64,000 bases of DNA from an uncultured Lachnospiraceae bacterium (GTDB taxonomy: Bacteria; Bacillota; Clostridia; Lachnospirales; Lachnospiraceae). The position numbers and the translations under genes were made by a program. The stretch's first letter is position 1; every line of letters starts with the position of its first letter. The stretch spans positions 62,001-126,000 of the forward strand of contig CAKRVA010000005.1 in NCBI GenBank assembly GCA_934408585.1, read 5' to 3'. Shown here in pieces: positions 1-9,533 of the stretch. The notes beneath the pieces are model-generated. The model did not search any database. It saw nothing but the letters and a program-made list of their open reading frames with translations, and was not told the origin of the DNA.

Positions 1-1
1 A

Positions 2-1915
2 ACAGATACGCAGAAAACATCACTGAGTCATTTTACACATTTGTATCCGTATCTGACCAGCAAATATATGCTTCTTGACAGTGCCACGCGGCGGAATCTG
101 GAGTTGACCGAAACGCTTCGCGAAAAGCAGAAAAGAGGTTCTCTACTATGGGTTCTTGATAAAACCAAAACTGCTATGGGTGCACGAACACTTCGTCAGT
201 ATATTGAACAGCCGTTAATTGATAAAGACGAAATTGAAGAACGTCTGGATGGGGTAGAAGCACTTTGCAAACAGGCAATGTCGCGCGATGAAATTCGTGA
301 ATACCTTAATCCGATTTATGATATGGAACGTCTTCTTGGAAAAGTAAGCTATAAAACGGCAAATCCAAGAGATTTGATTGCCTTTTGCAGTTCCCTGAAA
401 ATGCTTCCTTCCATCAAAGTTATCCTACAGGATTTTCCTGAAAAGATACTGGCATCCATTCAGGACGAGATGGATGATTTGTCCGATATTGCTTCGCTGA
501 TTGAGCGTGCCATTATGGAAGAACCGCCATTGGCAATTAAAGAAGGCGGTATTATCCGGGATGGCTTTGATGAGCATATCGACCGCCTCCGAATGGCAAA
601 AAACGAAGGAAAAAACTGGCTTGCAAAGCTGGAAGAGGAAGACCGGGAGCGTACCGGAATCAAAAATCTGAAAGTAAAATATAACAAAGTCTTTGGCTAT
701 TATTTTGAAGTTACCAATTCCTTTAAGGATATGGTTCCGGAAGATTATGTAAGAAAGCAGACCCTTACCAATGCGGAACGATACACAAATCCCAAACTGA
801 AGGAATTGGAAGATACGATTTTAAATGCAGAAGATAAACTTTATGCTTTGGAATATGAACTGTTTTGTCAGGTTCGTGATGCGATTGCCGGAGAAATTGA
901 CCGTATTCAAAAAACTGCGAAGGCTGTCGCAAAGCTGGATGTATTATGTTCCTTATCCATTGTTGCCGAAAGAAATCATTATGTCCGTCCTAAAATGAAC
1001 GAAAAGGGCGTTATTGATATTAAAGCAGGAAGACACCCTGTCGTAGAGCAGATGTTGTCAAACGATATGTTTATCTCCAATGACACTTATCTGGACAATA
1101 ATAAGTTTTGTGTATCTGTGATTACCGGTCCGAATATGGCAGGAAAATCGACCTATATGCGCCAGGTTGCCCTTATTGTTCTGATGGCACAAATAGGAAG
1201 CTTTGTTCCTGCACAAAGTGCAAATATTGGTATGACCGACCGGATATTTACCAGAGTCGGTGCATCAGATGACCTCGCAAGCGGTCAGAGTACCTTTATG
1301 GTGGAGATGAGTGAAGTGGCAAATATTCTGCGGAACGCAACACCGAACAGTCTTCTGATTCTGGATGAAATTGGAAGAGGAACCTCTACCTTTGACGGTT
1401 TAAGCATTGCCTGGGCAGTAATTGAACATATCAGCAACAAAAAACTCCTTGGCGCAAAAACATTGTTTGCAACGCATTATCATGAATTAACCGAGCTGGA
1501 AGGGAAAATGAGCAATGTCAACAATTATTGTATCGCCGTAAAAGAAAAAGGGGATGATATTGTTTTCCTGCGGAAAATTGTAAAAGGTGGTGCAGACAAG
1601 AGTTATGGTATCCAGGTTGCAAAGCTTGCAGGTGTTCCTGATATGGTCATAGACCGGGCAAAGGAAATTGTTGCACAGCTATGCGATAATGATATTCTTG
1701 AAAAAGTCCAGAACATTGCCATTGACCAGAAAGAAACAAAGCATAAAACAAAAACATATGATGAAGTTGATTTAACACAGATGTCCTTGTTTGACACGGT
1801 TACGGATGAAGATGTCTTAAATGAGTTAAAGGAAATCGATGTTTCTACTTTAACACCATTAGATGCATTAAATACGATATACCGCCTGCAAAACAAGCTG
1901 AAGAACCGTTGGTAA
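2..1915 (+). CDS. mutS: DNA mismatch repair protein MutS (5' partial)
   Basis: Mismatch-recognition ATPase of methyl-independent DNA repair. The frame is already open at base 2, so the window holds only the C-terminal ~637 residues of a protein usually ~850-880 long; the N-terminal mismatch-reading domain lies outside. Visible parts are the core/lever region (LDSATRRNLEL near the left edge), the clamp, and the ATPase with Walker A GPNMAGKST at about 1127-1153, the signature region LILDEIGRGTSTFDG and the switch FATHYHEL. A TTG at 41 is only an internal codon. mutL follows after 10 bases, so the two partners are cotranscribed. The C-terminal tail after the ATPase carries the short dimerisation region with MSLFD, which resembles a beta-clamp binding motif (inference). 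Confidence 0.97.
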   Translation, partial: TDTQKTSLSHFTHLYPYLTSKYMLLDSATRRNLELTETLREKQKRGSLLWVLDKTKTAMGARTLRQYIEQPLIDKDEIEERLDGVEALCKQAMSRDEIREYLNPIYDMERLLGKVSYKTANPRDLIAFCSSLKMLPSIKVILQDFPEKILASIQDEMDDLSDIASLIERAIMEEPPLAIKEGGIIRDGFDEHIDRLRMAKNEGKNWLAKLEEEDRERTGIKNLKVKYNKVFGYYFEVTNSFKDMVPEDYVRKQTLTNAERYTNPKLKELEDTILNAEDKLYALEYELFCQVRDAIAGEIDRIQKTAKAVAKLDVLCSLSIVAERNHYVRPKMNEKGVIDIKAGRHPVVEQMLSNDMFISNDTYLDNNKFCVSVITGPNMAGKSTYMRQVALIVLMAQIGSFVPAQSANIGMTDRIFTRVGASDDLASGQSTFMVEMSEVANILRNATPNSLLILDEIGRGTSTFDGLSIAWAVIEHISNKKLLGAKTLFATHYHELTELEGKMSNVNNYCIAVKEKGDDIVFLRKIVKGGADKSYGIQVAKLAGVPDMVIDRAKEIVAQLCDNDILEKVQNIAIDQKETKHKTKTYDEVDLTQMSLFDTVTDEDVLNELKEIDVSTLTPLDALNTIYRLQNKLKNRW

Positions 1916-1925
1916 GGAGGAAAAC

Positions 1926-3764
1926 GTGGCGGAAATACATTTATTAAATCAGGATACGATAGACAAAATTGCAGCAGGAGAAGTTGTAGAACGTCCTCTA
2001 AGCGTTGTAAAAGAGCTTACCGAAAATGCCATAGATGCAGGTGCGACCGCGATTTCTGTTGAAATCAAAGAGGGTGGTATTTCTTTGATTCGTGTAACCG
2101 ACAATGGCTGCGGGATTGAACGAAGTCAGGTACAAAAGGCTTTTTTGCGTCATGCAACAAGCAAAATCACAGAGGCCGAAGACCTGAATCATATTCACAG
2201 TCTCGGATTCCGTGGTGAAGCTCTGTCAAGTATTGCTGCCGTTTCCCAAATGGAATTGATTACCAAAACACCGGAAGCCTTTACGGCAACACATTATCGA
2301 ATCGAAGGAGGCGTTGAAAAAGGTGTGGAGGAAATCGGTGCTCCAAACGGAACTACCTTCATTGTACGTAATTTGTTTTATAATGTGCCTGCCCGCCGGA
2401 AATTTTTAAAGCAGCCACAAACAGAGGGCAGTTATGTTGCCGATATGATGGAACATCTTGCTTTGTCCCGTCCTGATATTTCCATTAAATTTATGATAAA
2501 CGGACAAATCAGGTTTCAGACCAGTGGAAATAATAATCTGAAAGAAGTGATTTACCGGATTTACGGAAAAGAAATGGTGGATAATCTGCTTGATTTTACA
2601 TATGAAGGAAATGGAATTCAAATTTCCGGTTATTTAGGGAAGCCGGAAATCAACCGCTCCAACCGGAATTTTGAAAATTTCTTTGTCAATCAGCGTTACG
2701 TGCGTAATACGATTTTGGAAAAAGCGGTTGAGGAAGGGTATCGTGCCTATCTGATGCAGCATAAATTTCCATTCTGCATTCTTCACTTTACATTTTTACC
2801 GGAAGATATTGATGTGAATGTGCATCCGGCAAAGATGGAAATTCGTATTCACAACGGAAATGAAATTTATGATTGTATTTCGAATGAAATCCGGGAACGT
2901 CTTCACCAGATGGAACTGATTCCGAGCGTATCCCTTCTGGAAGAGCCCGTACAGAAGCCGGTTATTGAAAAGGCTCCGGAACCGTTTGAAACAAAGCGAA
3001 TTGAAATTCAGGAAGAAGAAACACCATATCGGGTTTCCTTAAGTAAAATTATCGGAGAACCTGCACAACCACAGCAGGAACACTCCATTCATGATAATAT
3101 CATCAAAGCAAGCGAACATATCCTGGTTGAGAAACCGGTACAGATGGATTTGTTTGAAGAACGTTTTATTGATGAAAAGTCAAGAGAAGACTATAAAATT
3201 CTCGGACAGATTTTTGATACGTATTGGCTTATTGCTTTTCAGGATAAACTATTTATTATGGATCAGCATGCGGCACATGAAAAAGTTAAATACGAGAAGT
3301 TTTTAAAAGAATTTTTAAACAAAGAAATTATTTCACAGCAGGTTTCCCCACCGGTCGTATTAAACCTGGACAGCCGCGAATCACAGGTACTCGCCGAAAT
3401 GCTTGATTACTTTACACAACTTGGATTTGAGATTGAAGATTTTGGCACCGGCTCCTATACCCTGCGAAGTATGCCGGTTGACCTGTATGGCTGTAATGAA
3501 CTGGAATTTTTCCGTGAAATCCTGGATGAATTATGCGAAAATCCCATGAAGGATCAGCCGGATGTCATTTTAAACAAACTGGCATCCATGGCATGTAAAG
3601 CAGCTGTGAAAGGGAATAATTCCCTGACCTTTGAAGAGGTTGGTGCATTATTGGACGAACTCCTTACCTTAGATAACCCATATCATTGTCCTCACGGAAG
3701 ACCAACCCTTATTTCCATGAGCAAATATGAAATTGAGAAAAAGTTTAAGCGAATTGTTTCTTAA
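1926..3764 (+). CDS. mutL: DNA mismatch repair endonuclease MutL
   Basis: Partner of MutS that nicks the nascent strand. The N-terminal GHL ATPase motifs are ENAIDAG, DNGCGI and GFRGEALSSIA, and the PARRKFLK segment follows. The C-terminal dimerisation domain keeps the endonuclease metal motif DQHAAHEKVKYE together with ACKAAVK and CPHGRP, so this is the nicking type of MutL found in bacteria without MutH. At 612 residues it is full length, with a variable acidic linker around residues 330-420. The start is GTG at 1926, six bases after AAGGAGG. It sits 10 bases after mutS and 25 before miaA. Confidence 0.97.
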   Translation: MAEIHLLNQDTIDKIAAGEVVERPLSVVKELTENAIDAGATAISVEIKEGGISLIRVTDNGCGIERSQVQKAFLRHATSKITEAEDLNHIHSLGFRGEALSSIAAVSQMELITKTPEAFTATHYRIEGGVEKGVEEIGAPNGTTFIVRNLFYNVPARRKFLKQPQTEGSYVADMMEHLALSRPDISIKFMINGQIRFQTSGNNNLKEVIYRIYGKEMVDNLLDFTYEGNGIQISGYLGKPEINRSNRNFENFFVNQRYVRNTILEKAVEEGYRAYLMQHKFPFCILHFTFLPEDIDVNVHPAKMEIRIHNGNEIYDCISNEIRERLHQMELIPSVSLLEEPVQKPVIEKAPEPFETKRIEIQEEETPYRVSLSKIIGEPAQPQQEHSIHDNIIKASEHILVEKPVQMDLFEERFIDEKSREDYKILGQIFDTYWLIAFQDKLFIMDQHAAHEKVKYEKFLKEFLNKEIISQQVSPPVVLNLDSRESQVLAEMLDYFTQLGFEIEDFGTGSYTLRSMPVDLYGCNELEFFREILDELCENPMKDQPDVILNKLASMACKAAVKGNNSLTFEEVGALLDELLTLDNPYHCPHGRPTLISMSKYEIEKKFKRIVS

Positions 3765-3789
3765 ACAATCGTTGTAGGAAGGAATATCT

Positions 3790-4737
3790 ATGGATAAAAA
3801 ACCTTTAATTGTTCTGACAGGTCCTACAGCCGTTGGAAAAACGGAATTATCCATTGCTTTGGCAAAAGAAGTTGGCGGAGAAATTATCTCCGCCGATTCC
3901 ATGCAGGTCTATCGTTATATGGATATTGGCTCTGCCAAAATCAAACCGGAAGAAATGGATGGAGTTCCGCATTATTTAATTGACTGTCTGAATCCGGAAG
4001 AGGAATTTAATATCTATCGTTTTCAGCAAATGGCAAAAGAAGCCATTTCCACAATTTATGAACATCATCATATTCCGATTCTTGTTGGTGGAACCGGCTT
4101 TTATATTCAATCCATCCTATACGATATTCATTTTTCAGAAGAGGAAAATACTATCGTTCGGCAAAAATACGAAGAACTATACCGGCAAAAGGGAGCACAA
4201 TATCTGCATCAGAAATTAGCAGAAATTGATCCTGTCTCTGCCGAAGTAATTCACCCAAACAATTCCAAGAGGGTGATTCGTGCACTGGAATTTTATGAAC
4301 TAAACCATTATCCGATTTCCGCTCATAACGAGGAGGAACGGAAGAAAGAATCACCTTATCAGTTTTGCTACTTTGTATTAAATGATGACCGCGAACTTCT
4401 ATATGGACGGATTGAACGACGTGTTGACAAAATGATACAGGATGGATTATTAGATGAAGTAACACGGTTGAAATCCATGGGTTATGACCGTTCCATGGTA
4501 TCCATGCAGGGGCTTGGCTACAAAGAAATTCTAGCCTATCTGGAAGGAGAAATCTCATTGGAAGAGGCTGTTTATCTCATCAAGCGTGATACACGCCATT
4601 TTGCCAAACGGCAGCTAACCTGGTTCCGTCGAGAGCGTGATGTTATCTGGCTGGAGAAACCACAATTTTCATATGATAATAAACGATTACTTGATGAAAT
4701 CAAAAAAGATTGTAAGGAGAAAGGAATCTTATCATGA
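3790..4737 (+). CDS. miaA: tRNA dimethylallyltransferase MiaA
   Basis: Transfers a dimethylallyl group to A37 of tRNAs that read codons starting with U. The 315-residue protein has Walker A GPTAVGKTE near its N-terminus, the substrate-binding segment DSMQVYRYMDIGSAK, the GGTGFY motif and the C-terminal KRQLTWFR segment, all typical of MiaA. It follows mutL, the mutL-miaA order common in Firmicutes. Its stop overlaps the next start by four bases (ATGA at 4734), which suggests translational coupling. In many Firmicutes hfq follows miaA; here it does not. Confidence 0.97.
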   Translation: MDKKPLIVLTGPTAVGKTELSIALAKEVGGEIISADSMQVYRYMDIGSAKIKPEEMDGVPHYLIDCLNPEEEFNIYRFQQMAKEAISTIYEHHHIPILVGGTGFYIQSILYDIHFSEEENTIVRQKYEELYRQKGAQYLHQKLAEIDPVSAEVIHPNNSKRVIRALEFYELNHYPISAHNEEERKKESPYQFCYFVLNDDRELLYGRIERRVDKMIQDGLLDEVTRLKSMGYDRSMVSMQGLGYKEILAYLEGEISLEEAVYLIKRDTRHFAKRQLTWFRRERDVIWLEKPQFSYDNKRLLDEIKKDCKEKGILS

Positions 4738-6029
4738 ATATAAAGGAAATGTATTTATCCATGGGAATCAGTTCCGAAGTATATGAATTCGGAGAGGGCA
4801 TCTGGCAATCCCTCAGGGAACGCTTTCAAAAAATTGATGAGCTTTCAGAACATAATCAGATGAAGGTCATACAGGCAATGCAGAAAAATCATGTAAGCGA
4901 AGCCTGCCTGCTAGGAACTACCGGATATGGCTACAATGATTTGGGAAGAGAAACACTGGAGCGCGTCTATGCAGATATTTTCCATACCGAAGATGCTCTG
5001 GTCCGTCCCCAGATTACCTGTGGTACCCATGCATTGGCATTAGCTCTTATGAGCAATCTGCGTCCCGGAAACGAATTGCTGTCTCCCGTTGGAAAACCGT
5101 ATGATACCCTCGAAGAAGTAATTGGAATCCGGCCATCCAAAGGTTCCCTGAAAGAATATGGAATTACCTACCGTCAGGTAGATTTACTTGCAGATGGCAG
5201 TTTTGATTACGAGAATATCAAGAATGCCATCAATGAAAAGACACGGTTGGTAACGATTCAGCGTTCCAAGGGATATCAGACAAGACCAACCTTATCCGTA
5301 GCCCGGATTGGTGAATTGATTGCTTATATAAAGGATATTAAACCGGATGTTATCTGCATGGTTGATAATTGCTATGGAGAATTTACAGAAGTCCTTGAAC
5401 CAACAGATGTAGGTGCTGATATGGTCGTTGGCTCCCTGATTAAAAATCCGGGTGGAGGACTTGCACCAATTGGCGGATATCTTGCCGGCCGAAAAGAGTG
5501 TATCGAAAATGCCGCATATCGTCTGACTTCTCCTGGGCTTGGGAAAGAGGTTGGTGCATCCTTAAATGCATTACCTGCGTTTTACCAGGGATTGTTTTTA
5601 GCACCCAATGTTACGGCAAATGCATTAAAAGCTGCTATTTTCGCCGCTAATATTTATGAACGCCTGGGATTCCAGGTCGTACCGGACAGCAAGGAATCAC
5701 GTCATGATATTATTCAGGCAGTTACATTCGGAACTCCGGAAGGGTTAATCGGATTCTGTGAGGGAATCCAAAAGGCAGCACCGGTAGACGGATATGTTAC
5801 ACCGGAACCATGGGATATGCCAGGCTATGACAGTCAGGTAATTATGGCGGCAGGTGCATTCGTTTCCGGTTCTTCGATTGAGCTTAGCGCGGATGGTCCT
5901 GTAAAAGAACCGTATGCAGTATATTTTCAGGGCGGACTCACCTGGCAGCACGGTAAATTCGGAATACTGATGAGCCTGCAGCGTCTGGTCGAAAAAGGAG
6001 TTATTTTGTTGGATTCTGCAAAACAATAG
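4734..6029 (+). CDS. PLP-dependent methionine gamma-lyase / aluminium-resistance family protein
   Basis: A 431-residue fold-type I PLP enzyme related to cystathionine/methionine lyases and often labelled aluminium resistance protein (YnbB family). The PLP lysine is most likely in GSLIKNPGGG, with the glycine-rich segment typical of this subfamily directly after it, and the cofactor aspartate lies in MVDNCYGE. The family is widely conserved beside miaA in Firmicutes, but its real substrate is unsettled. The start overlaps the miaA stop (ATGA). It could act on sulphur amino acids; nothing in the sequence fixes the reaction. Confidence 0.85.
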   Translation: MNIKEMYLSMGISSEVYEFGEGIWQSLRERFQKIDELSEHNQMKVIQAMQKNHVSEACLLGTTGYGYNDLGRETLERVYADIFHTEDALVRPQITCGTHALALALMSNLRPGNELLSPVGKPYDTLEEVIGIRPSKGSLKEYGITYRQVDLLADGSFDYENIKNAINEKTRLVTIQRSKGYQTRPTLSVARIGELIAYIKDIKPDVICMVDNCYGEFTEVLEPTDVGADMVVGSLIKNPGGGLAPIGGYLAGRKECIENAAYRLTSPGLGKEVGASLNALPAFYQGLFLAPNVTANALKAAIFAANIYERLGFQVVPDSKESRHDIIQAVTFGTPEGLIGFCEGIQKAAPVDGYVTPEPWDMPGYDSQVIMAAGAFVSGSSIELSADGPVKEPYAVYFQGGLTWQHGKFGILMSLQRLVEKGVILLDSAKQ

Positions 6030-6052
6030 ATTCAAAAAATCAACAAATTTTA

Positions 6053-6081
6053 TATACATAAATTTACAATTGTGTTAATAT
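6053..6081 (+). promoter_or_regulatory. Candidate sigma-A promoter for the DUF4321 gene
   Basis: TATACA (6053-6058), a 17-base spacer and TAATAT (6076-6081), with TG one base before the -10 (extended -10 form). It lies in the 106-base gap after the PLP enzyme and would drive the DUF4321-radC-mre genes. Motif match only. Confidence 0.35.
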
Positions 6082-6135
6082 GAATATTAGTTGTGAATGA
6101 AAATTCATACGATACAAATGACTTGAGGTAACCTT

Positions 6136-6372
6136 ATGCGAAAAAATAATTGGGCCTGTTTTTTATTGATTTTAGCAGGAATTGTAATTGGCGGACTGAT
6201 TGGAAACTTCTTTCCAAATACGTTTTTGAGTTATGGACAAACCTTTGGTTTATCTAACCCGTTAGTCCTTGACCTGGGAATTATCTGTATTACATTTGCG
6301 CTGACCATTAAGATAACAGTTGCCAGTATTATTGGAATTATTATTGGGATTGTCGTATACCGGATGATTTAG
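6136..6372 (+). CDS. DUF4321 family small membrane protein
   Basis: A 78-residue protein with two hydrophobic segments, roughly residues 7-25 and 45-77, separated by a short loop. The layout and the LLILAGIVIGGLIG start match the DUF4321 family, small membrane proteins of unknown function that occur beside radC and mreB in Clostridia. Start ATG at 6136, after TTGAGGTAACC. Neighbours suggest a cell-envelope or shape role, but that is only context. Confidence 0.8.
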   Translation: MRKNNWACFLLILAGIVIGGLIGNFFPNTFLSYGQTFGLSNPLVLDLGIICITFALTIKITVASIIGIIIGIVVYRMI

Positions 6373-6415
6373 CTGTTTCCATTTGCTTTGAGAGAAGAAT
6401 GGAAAGGAACATTCA

Positions 6416-7102
6416 TTGATACAAAACCATATCGCAAAGAGTGAACTCCCCTATGAAAGATTTCTGCAATTCGGAGCAACTTCACTGTCAGACGCAGAAC
6501 TGCTTGCAATTATAATCCGGACCGGAACTGCAAACACATCCGCATTATCGATTGCCCGACAGATTTTGGGTTCTCAGGGAGAAAAAGAAGAGGGGCTTAA
6601 TTTACTTCATCACATTTCCCTGGAGGAATTAAAACGTATTCCCGGAATTGGTGAAATAAAAGCCATAAAGCTTAAATGTATTGCAGAATTATCACGCCGT
6701 ATGGCAAAACAGCACGCCAAAAAGATGCTGTGCTTTCAAACACCTTCCACAATTGCAGATTACTACATGGAAGAGATGCGGCATGAAGAAACAGAAAAAA
6801 TATTGTTACTTCTTCTGGATAATAAATTGCAATTATTGGAAGAGTATATGATATCACAAGGGACTGTAAATGCTTCTCTATTATCTACCCGGGAAGTGTT
6901 TCGTTATGCCCTGAGGCGCGGTGCATGTAAAATTATTTTGTTACATAATCACCCGAGCGGCAATCCGAGTCCAAGCAGACCGGATATTGAAATTACATCA
7001 CAGATAAAAGAAGCCGGTGTTTTTATGGAAATACCGCTTGTAGACCATATCATTCTTGGAGATGGCTGTTATATCAGTCTGAAGGAATATGGTTATATAT
7101 AG
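6416..7102 (+). CDS. radC: RadC family JAB/MPN domain protein
   Basis: 228 residues. The N-terminal helix-hairpin-helix-like region (IPGIGEIKA) is followed by the MPN/JAMM domain with the metal motif HNHPSGNPSPSRPD. Despite its historical name, RadC has no proven role in radiation repair. The start is TTG at 6416, seven bases after AAAGGA. It immediately precedes mreB, a gene order kept in many Firmicutes. Confidence 0.93.
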   Translation: MIQNHIAKSELPYERFLQFGATSLSDAELLAIIIRTGTANTSALSIARQILGSQGEKEEGLNLLHHISLEELKRIPGIGEIKAIKLKCIAELSRRMAKQHAKKMLCFQTPSTIADYYMEEMRHEETEKILLLLLDNKLQLLEEYMISQGTVNASLLSTREVFRYALRRGACKIILLHNHPSGNPSPSRPDIEITSQIKEAGVFMEIPLVDHIILGDGCYISLKEYGYI

Positions 7103-7118
7103 AAAGGAGCCTTTTGCT

Positions 7119-8129
7119 TTGTCAAACAACATTTTCGGAATTGATTTAGGAACAAATAACATTAAAATTTACAATCGTGCAGATGATACCATTCTTGTCG
7201 AGAAAAACATGATTGCCATTGAAAACAAGAATACGGTATTTGCATATGGAGATTCCGCTTTTGATATGTACGAAAAAGCCCCCTCCAATATTCATATTTC
7301 ATATCCGCTTTCCAATGGTGTTATTGCGGATATTCATAATATGGAAAAAATCGTAAAGCTGTTTTTAAACGACCTTACCGGAAACAGTTTAAAAGCTGCC
7401 GATTACTATATTGCTGTTCCGACGGACGTCACCGAGGTAGAAAAGCGTGCTTTCTATGATTTGGTTCGTGATGCCAATGTAAAAGCAAGACGAATTATGG
7501 TCGTTGAAAAGGCAGTTGCAGACGGTCTTGGACTTGATATTGATGTTAAAAATTCACAGGGTGTATTAATTGTAAATGTCGGCTTTGATACCACAGAAAT
7601 TTCCATTCTTTCCCTTGGTGGTATTGTTTTAAGCCGTTTGATTAAAGTGGGTGGTCAGAAATTTGATGATGCCATCCGTGCGGCTGTCCGCAGACAGTAC
7701 AATTTGATTATTGGTGGTAAAACTGCCGAAAATGTAAAAATGAGTCTGTGTGAACTGGAAAAAGAAGGTAAGGGCGCTGTTGTTTACGGAAGAGATATTG
7801 TAACAGGTCTTCCTGTTGAACGTGAACTTCCTACCGATATGATTGATGAATCATTAACGGAGCACTTTTACACGATTATTGATAATATTAAAGTGATTTT
7901 GGAACGAACACCTCCGGAACTTGCTGCAGATATTTACCGTCATGGAATTTATCTGACAGGTGGTGCTTCCCAGGTAAATCATCTGGCACAGTTAATCCAG
8001 AAGGGAACCGGTTTAAAGGTCAATGTTTCAGAGAATCCAATTACCAGCGTAGCACTTGGTTTATCGAAAATCATTAAAGAAGATCATCTGAAATCCGTTG
8101 CCTATGCAATTGAAGGAATGAACAAATGA
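7119..8129 (+). CDS. mreB: Rod-shape determining protein MreB
   Basis: Actin-like ATPase that forms membrane-bound filaments guiding lateral wall synthesis. Phosphate-binding motif GIDLGTNN lies at the N-terminus and the adenosine motif YLTGGASQV near the C-terminus; about 336 residues. An ATG at 7089 would give ten more residues but overlaps radC and has no ribosome site. TTG at 7119 is nine bases after AAAGGAG (7103-7109) and gives the usual family N-terminus, so I chose it. It overlaps mreC by ATGA. A second MreB-type homologue (Mbl) cannot be excluded as the better name. Confidence 0.93.
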   Translation: MSNNIFGIDLGTNNIKIYNRADDTILVEKNMIAIENKNTVFAYGDSAFDMYEKAPSNIHISYPLSNGVIADIHNMEKIVKLFLNDLTGNSLKAADYYIAVPTDVTEVEKRAFYDLVRDANVKARRIMVVEKAVADGLGLDIDVKNSQGVLIVNVGFDTTEISILSLGGIVLSRLIKVGGQKFDDAIRAAVRRQYNLIIGGKTAENVKMSLCELEKEGKGAVVYGRDIVTGLPVERELPTDMIDESLTEHFYTIIDNIKVILERTPPELAADIYRHGIYLTGGASQVNHLAQLIQKGTGLKVNVSENPITSVALGLSKIIKEDHLKSVAYAIEGMNK

Positions 8130-8992
8130 GTCCAATTATAAAGAAAAAAGGAGAAAAGTTTACATTACCCGGTAAATATCTCCTTTTTATTTTAACAATC
8201 TTATGTACGGGTTTAATTGTATTATCATTTAATACAAACATATTGAGTGCACCGCTCAGTGCCGTCGGTGGCTTTTTTATCACGCCTCTCCAAAACGGTA
8301 TCAGCAAAGCAGGGAGCCTGATTAGCAGCAGAACAGAGGAGCTTGTCCAGATTCGTTCTCTTTTGAAGGAAAATGAAGAATTAAAGTCACAAGTGGATGA
8401 GCTGACAATGGAAAACATCAAGCTGCAGCAGGACCGTTATGAACTGACGAGTCTACGACAACTTTACGAGCTGGATGAGCAGTATGACGAATACCCTAAA
8501 GTGGGAGCACGTATCATTGCCAAAGATTCCGGAAACTGGTTTCATTCCTTTGTGATTGACAAAGGGTATGAAGATGGCCTTGAAGTTGATATGAACATTA
8601 TGGCAGGAAGTGGACTGGTCGGACGCATCATTGATGTTGGTCCAAACTGGTCAAAAGTCATGTCCATCATTGATGACAATTCCAATGCCAGTGGTATGGT
8701 TCTTTCCACATCGGACAACTTAATTGTATGTGGTGACCTGGAATTATATTCCGATGGATTGATTCGTTTCGAAAAACTGATTGACAGTGCTGACCGTGTT
8801 GTGGAAGGAGATAAGATTGTTACTTCCAATGTCAGTGATAAGTATTTACCCGGAATTTTAATTGGCTATATTACAAGTATCAACATTGACTCTAATAATT
8901 TAACAAAATCAGGATATATTACACCGGCAGTTGACTTCGAACATCTTGAGGAAGTTCTTGTAATCACAACACTAAAGCAGACGGTGGATTAA
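8126..8992 (+). CDS. mreC: Rod-shape determining protein MreC
   Basis: 288-residue bitopic protein linking MreB to the wall-synthesis machinery. A cytoplasmic basic start is followed by one membrane segment (about residues 15-38), a coiled coil (about 60-105, rich in E, L and K) and the extracellular beta domain with VIDKGYEDGLEVDM and GLVGRIIDVG. Translationally coupled to mreB (start 8126 overlaps the mreB stop). mreD follows. Confidence 0.95.
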   Translation: MSPIIKKKGEKFTLPGKYLLFILTILCTGLIVLSFNTNILSAPLSAVGGFFITPLQNGISKAGSLISSRTEELVQIRSLLKENEELKSQVDELTMENIKLQQDRYELTSLRQLYELDEQYDEYPKVGARIIAKDSGNWFHSFVIDKGYEDGLEVDMNIMAGSGLVGRIIDVGPNWSKVMSIIDDNSNASGMVLSTSDNLIVCGDLELYSDGLIRFEKLIDSADRVVEGDKIVTSNVSDKYLPGILIGYITSINIDSNNLTKSGYITPAVDFEHLEEVLVITTLKQTVD

Positions 8993-9008
8993 TCCGGGGA
9001 GGATTTTT

Positions 9009-9533
9009 TTGAACGTTAGAAGAACTCTGATTACTATTTTGTTGATTATCATCAGCTTTGTATTACAAACTACATTATTTAAAGGTATTTCCTTTGGAGG
9101 TATTGTGCCGAATCTTATGATGGTTCTGACAGCCTCCTTTGGTTTTATGCGGGGAGAAAAAACCGGATTATGGATTGGCTTTTTCTGCGGACTATTATGT
9201 GATATCTTTTTTGGCTCCATTATCGGATTAAATGCCCTGCTTTTTATGTATATAGGCTATATCAACGGAAAATTCAATAAGATTTTTTATCCGGATGATA
9301 TTAAGCTTCCGCTTGCATTAATTCTCGGAAGTGATTTTTTATATGGTATTATGTACTATTTAACTCTGTTTCTTTTGCGCGGAAGATTTCAGTTTACTTA
9401 CTACCTGGTACATATTATTCTTCCGGAAACCGTTTATACCATTGTTGTAACTTTGCTTTTTTATCCGCTGATTTTATGGATTAACAATCGGTTGGAAGAG
9501 CATGAAAAAAGGAGTAATCGGAAATTTGTTTGA
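9009..9533 (+). CDS. mreD: Rod-shape determining protein MreD
   Basis: 174-residue integral membrane protein with about five hydrophobic segments, matching MreD in length and in its motif PNLMMVLTASFGFMRGEK. The start is TTG at 9009, six bases after GGGGAGG (8996-9002). The last 32 bases overlap the PBP2 gene, so expression of the two is probably coupled. Confidence 0.92.
   Translation: MNVRRTLITILLIIISFVLQTTLFKGISFGGIVPNLMMVLTASFGFMRGEKTGLWIGFFCGLLCDIFFGSIIGLNALLFMYIGYINGKFNKIFYPDDIKLPLALILGSDFLYGIMYYLTLFLLRGRFQFTYYLVHIILPETVYTIVVTLLFYPLILWINNRLEEHEKRSNRKFV

Noticed and set aside
4151..4558. Reverse-strand open frame of 135 codons inside miaA
   Set aside because: It lies wholly inside a clear conserved gene, has no ribosome site, and its protein has no recognisable domain.
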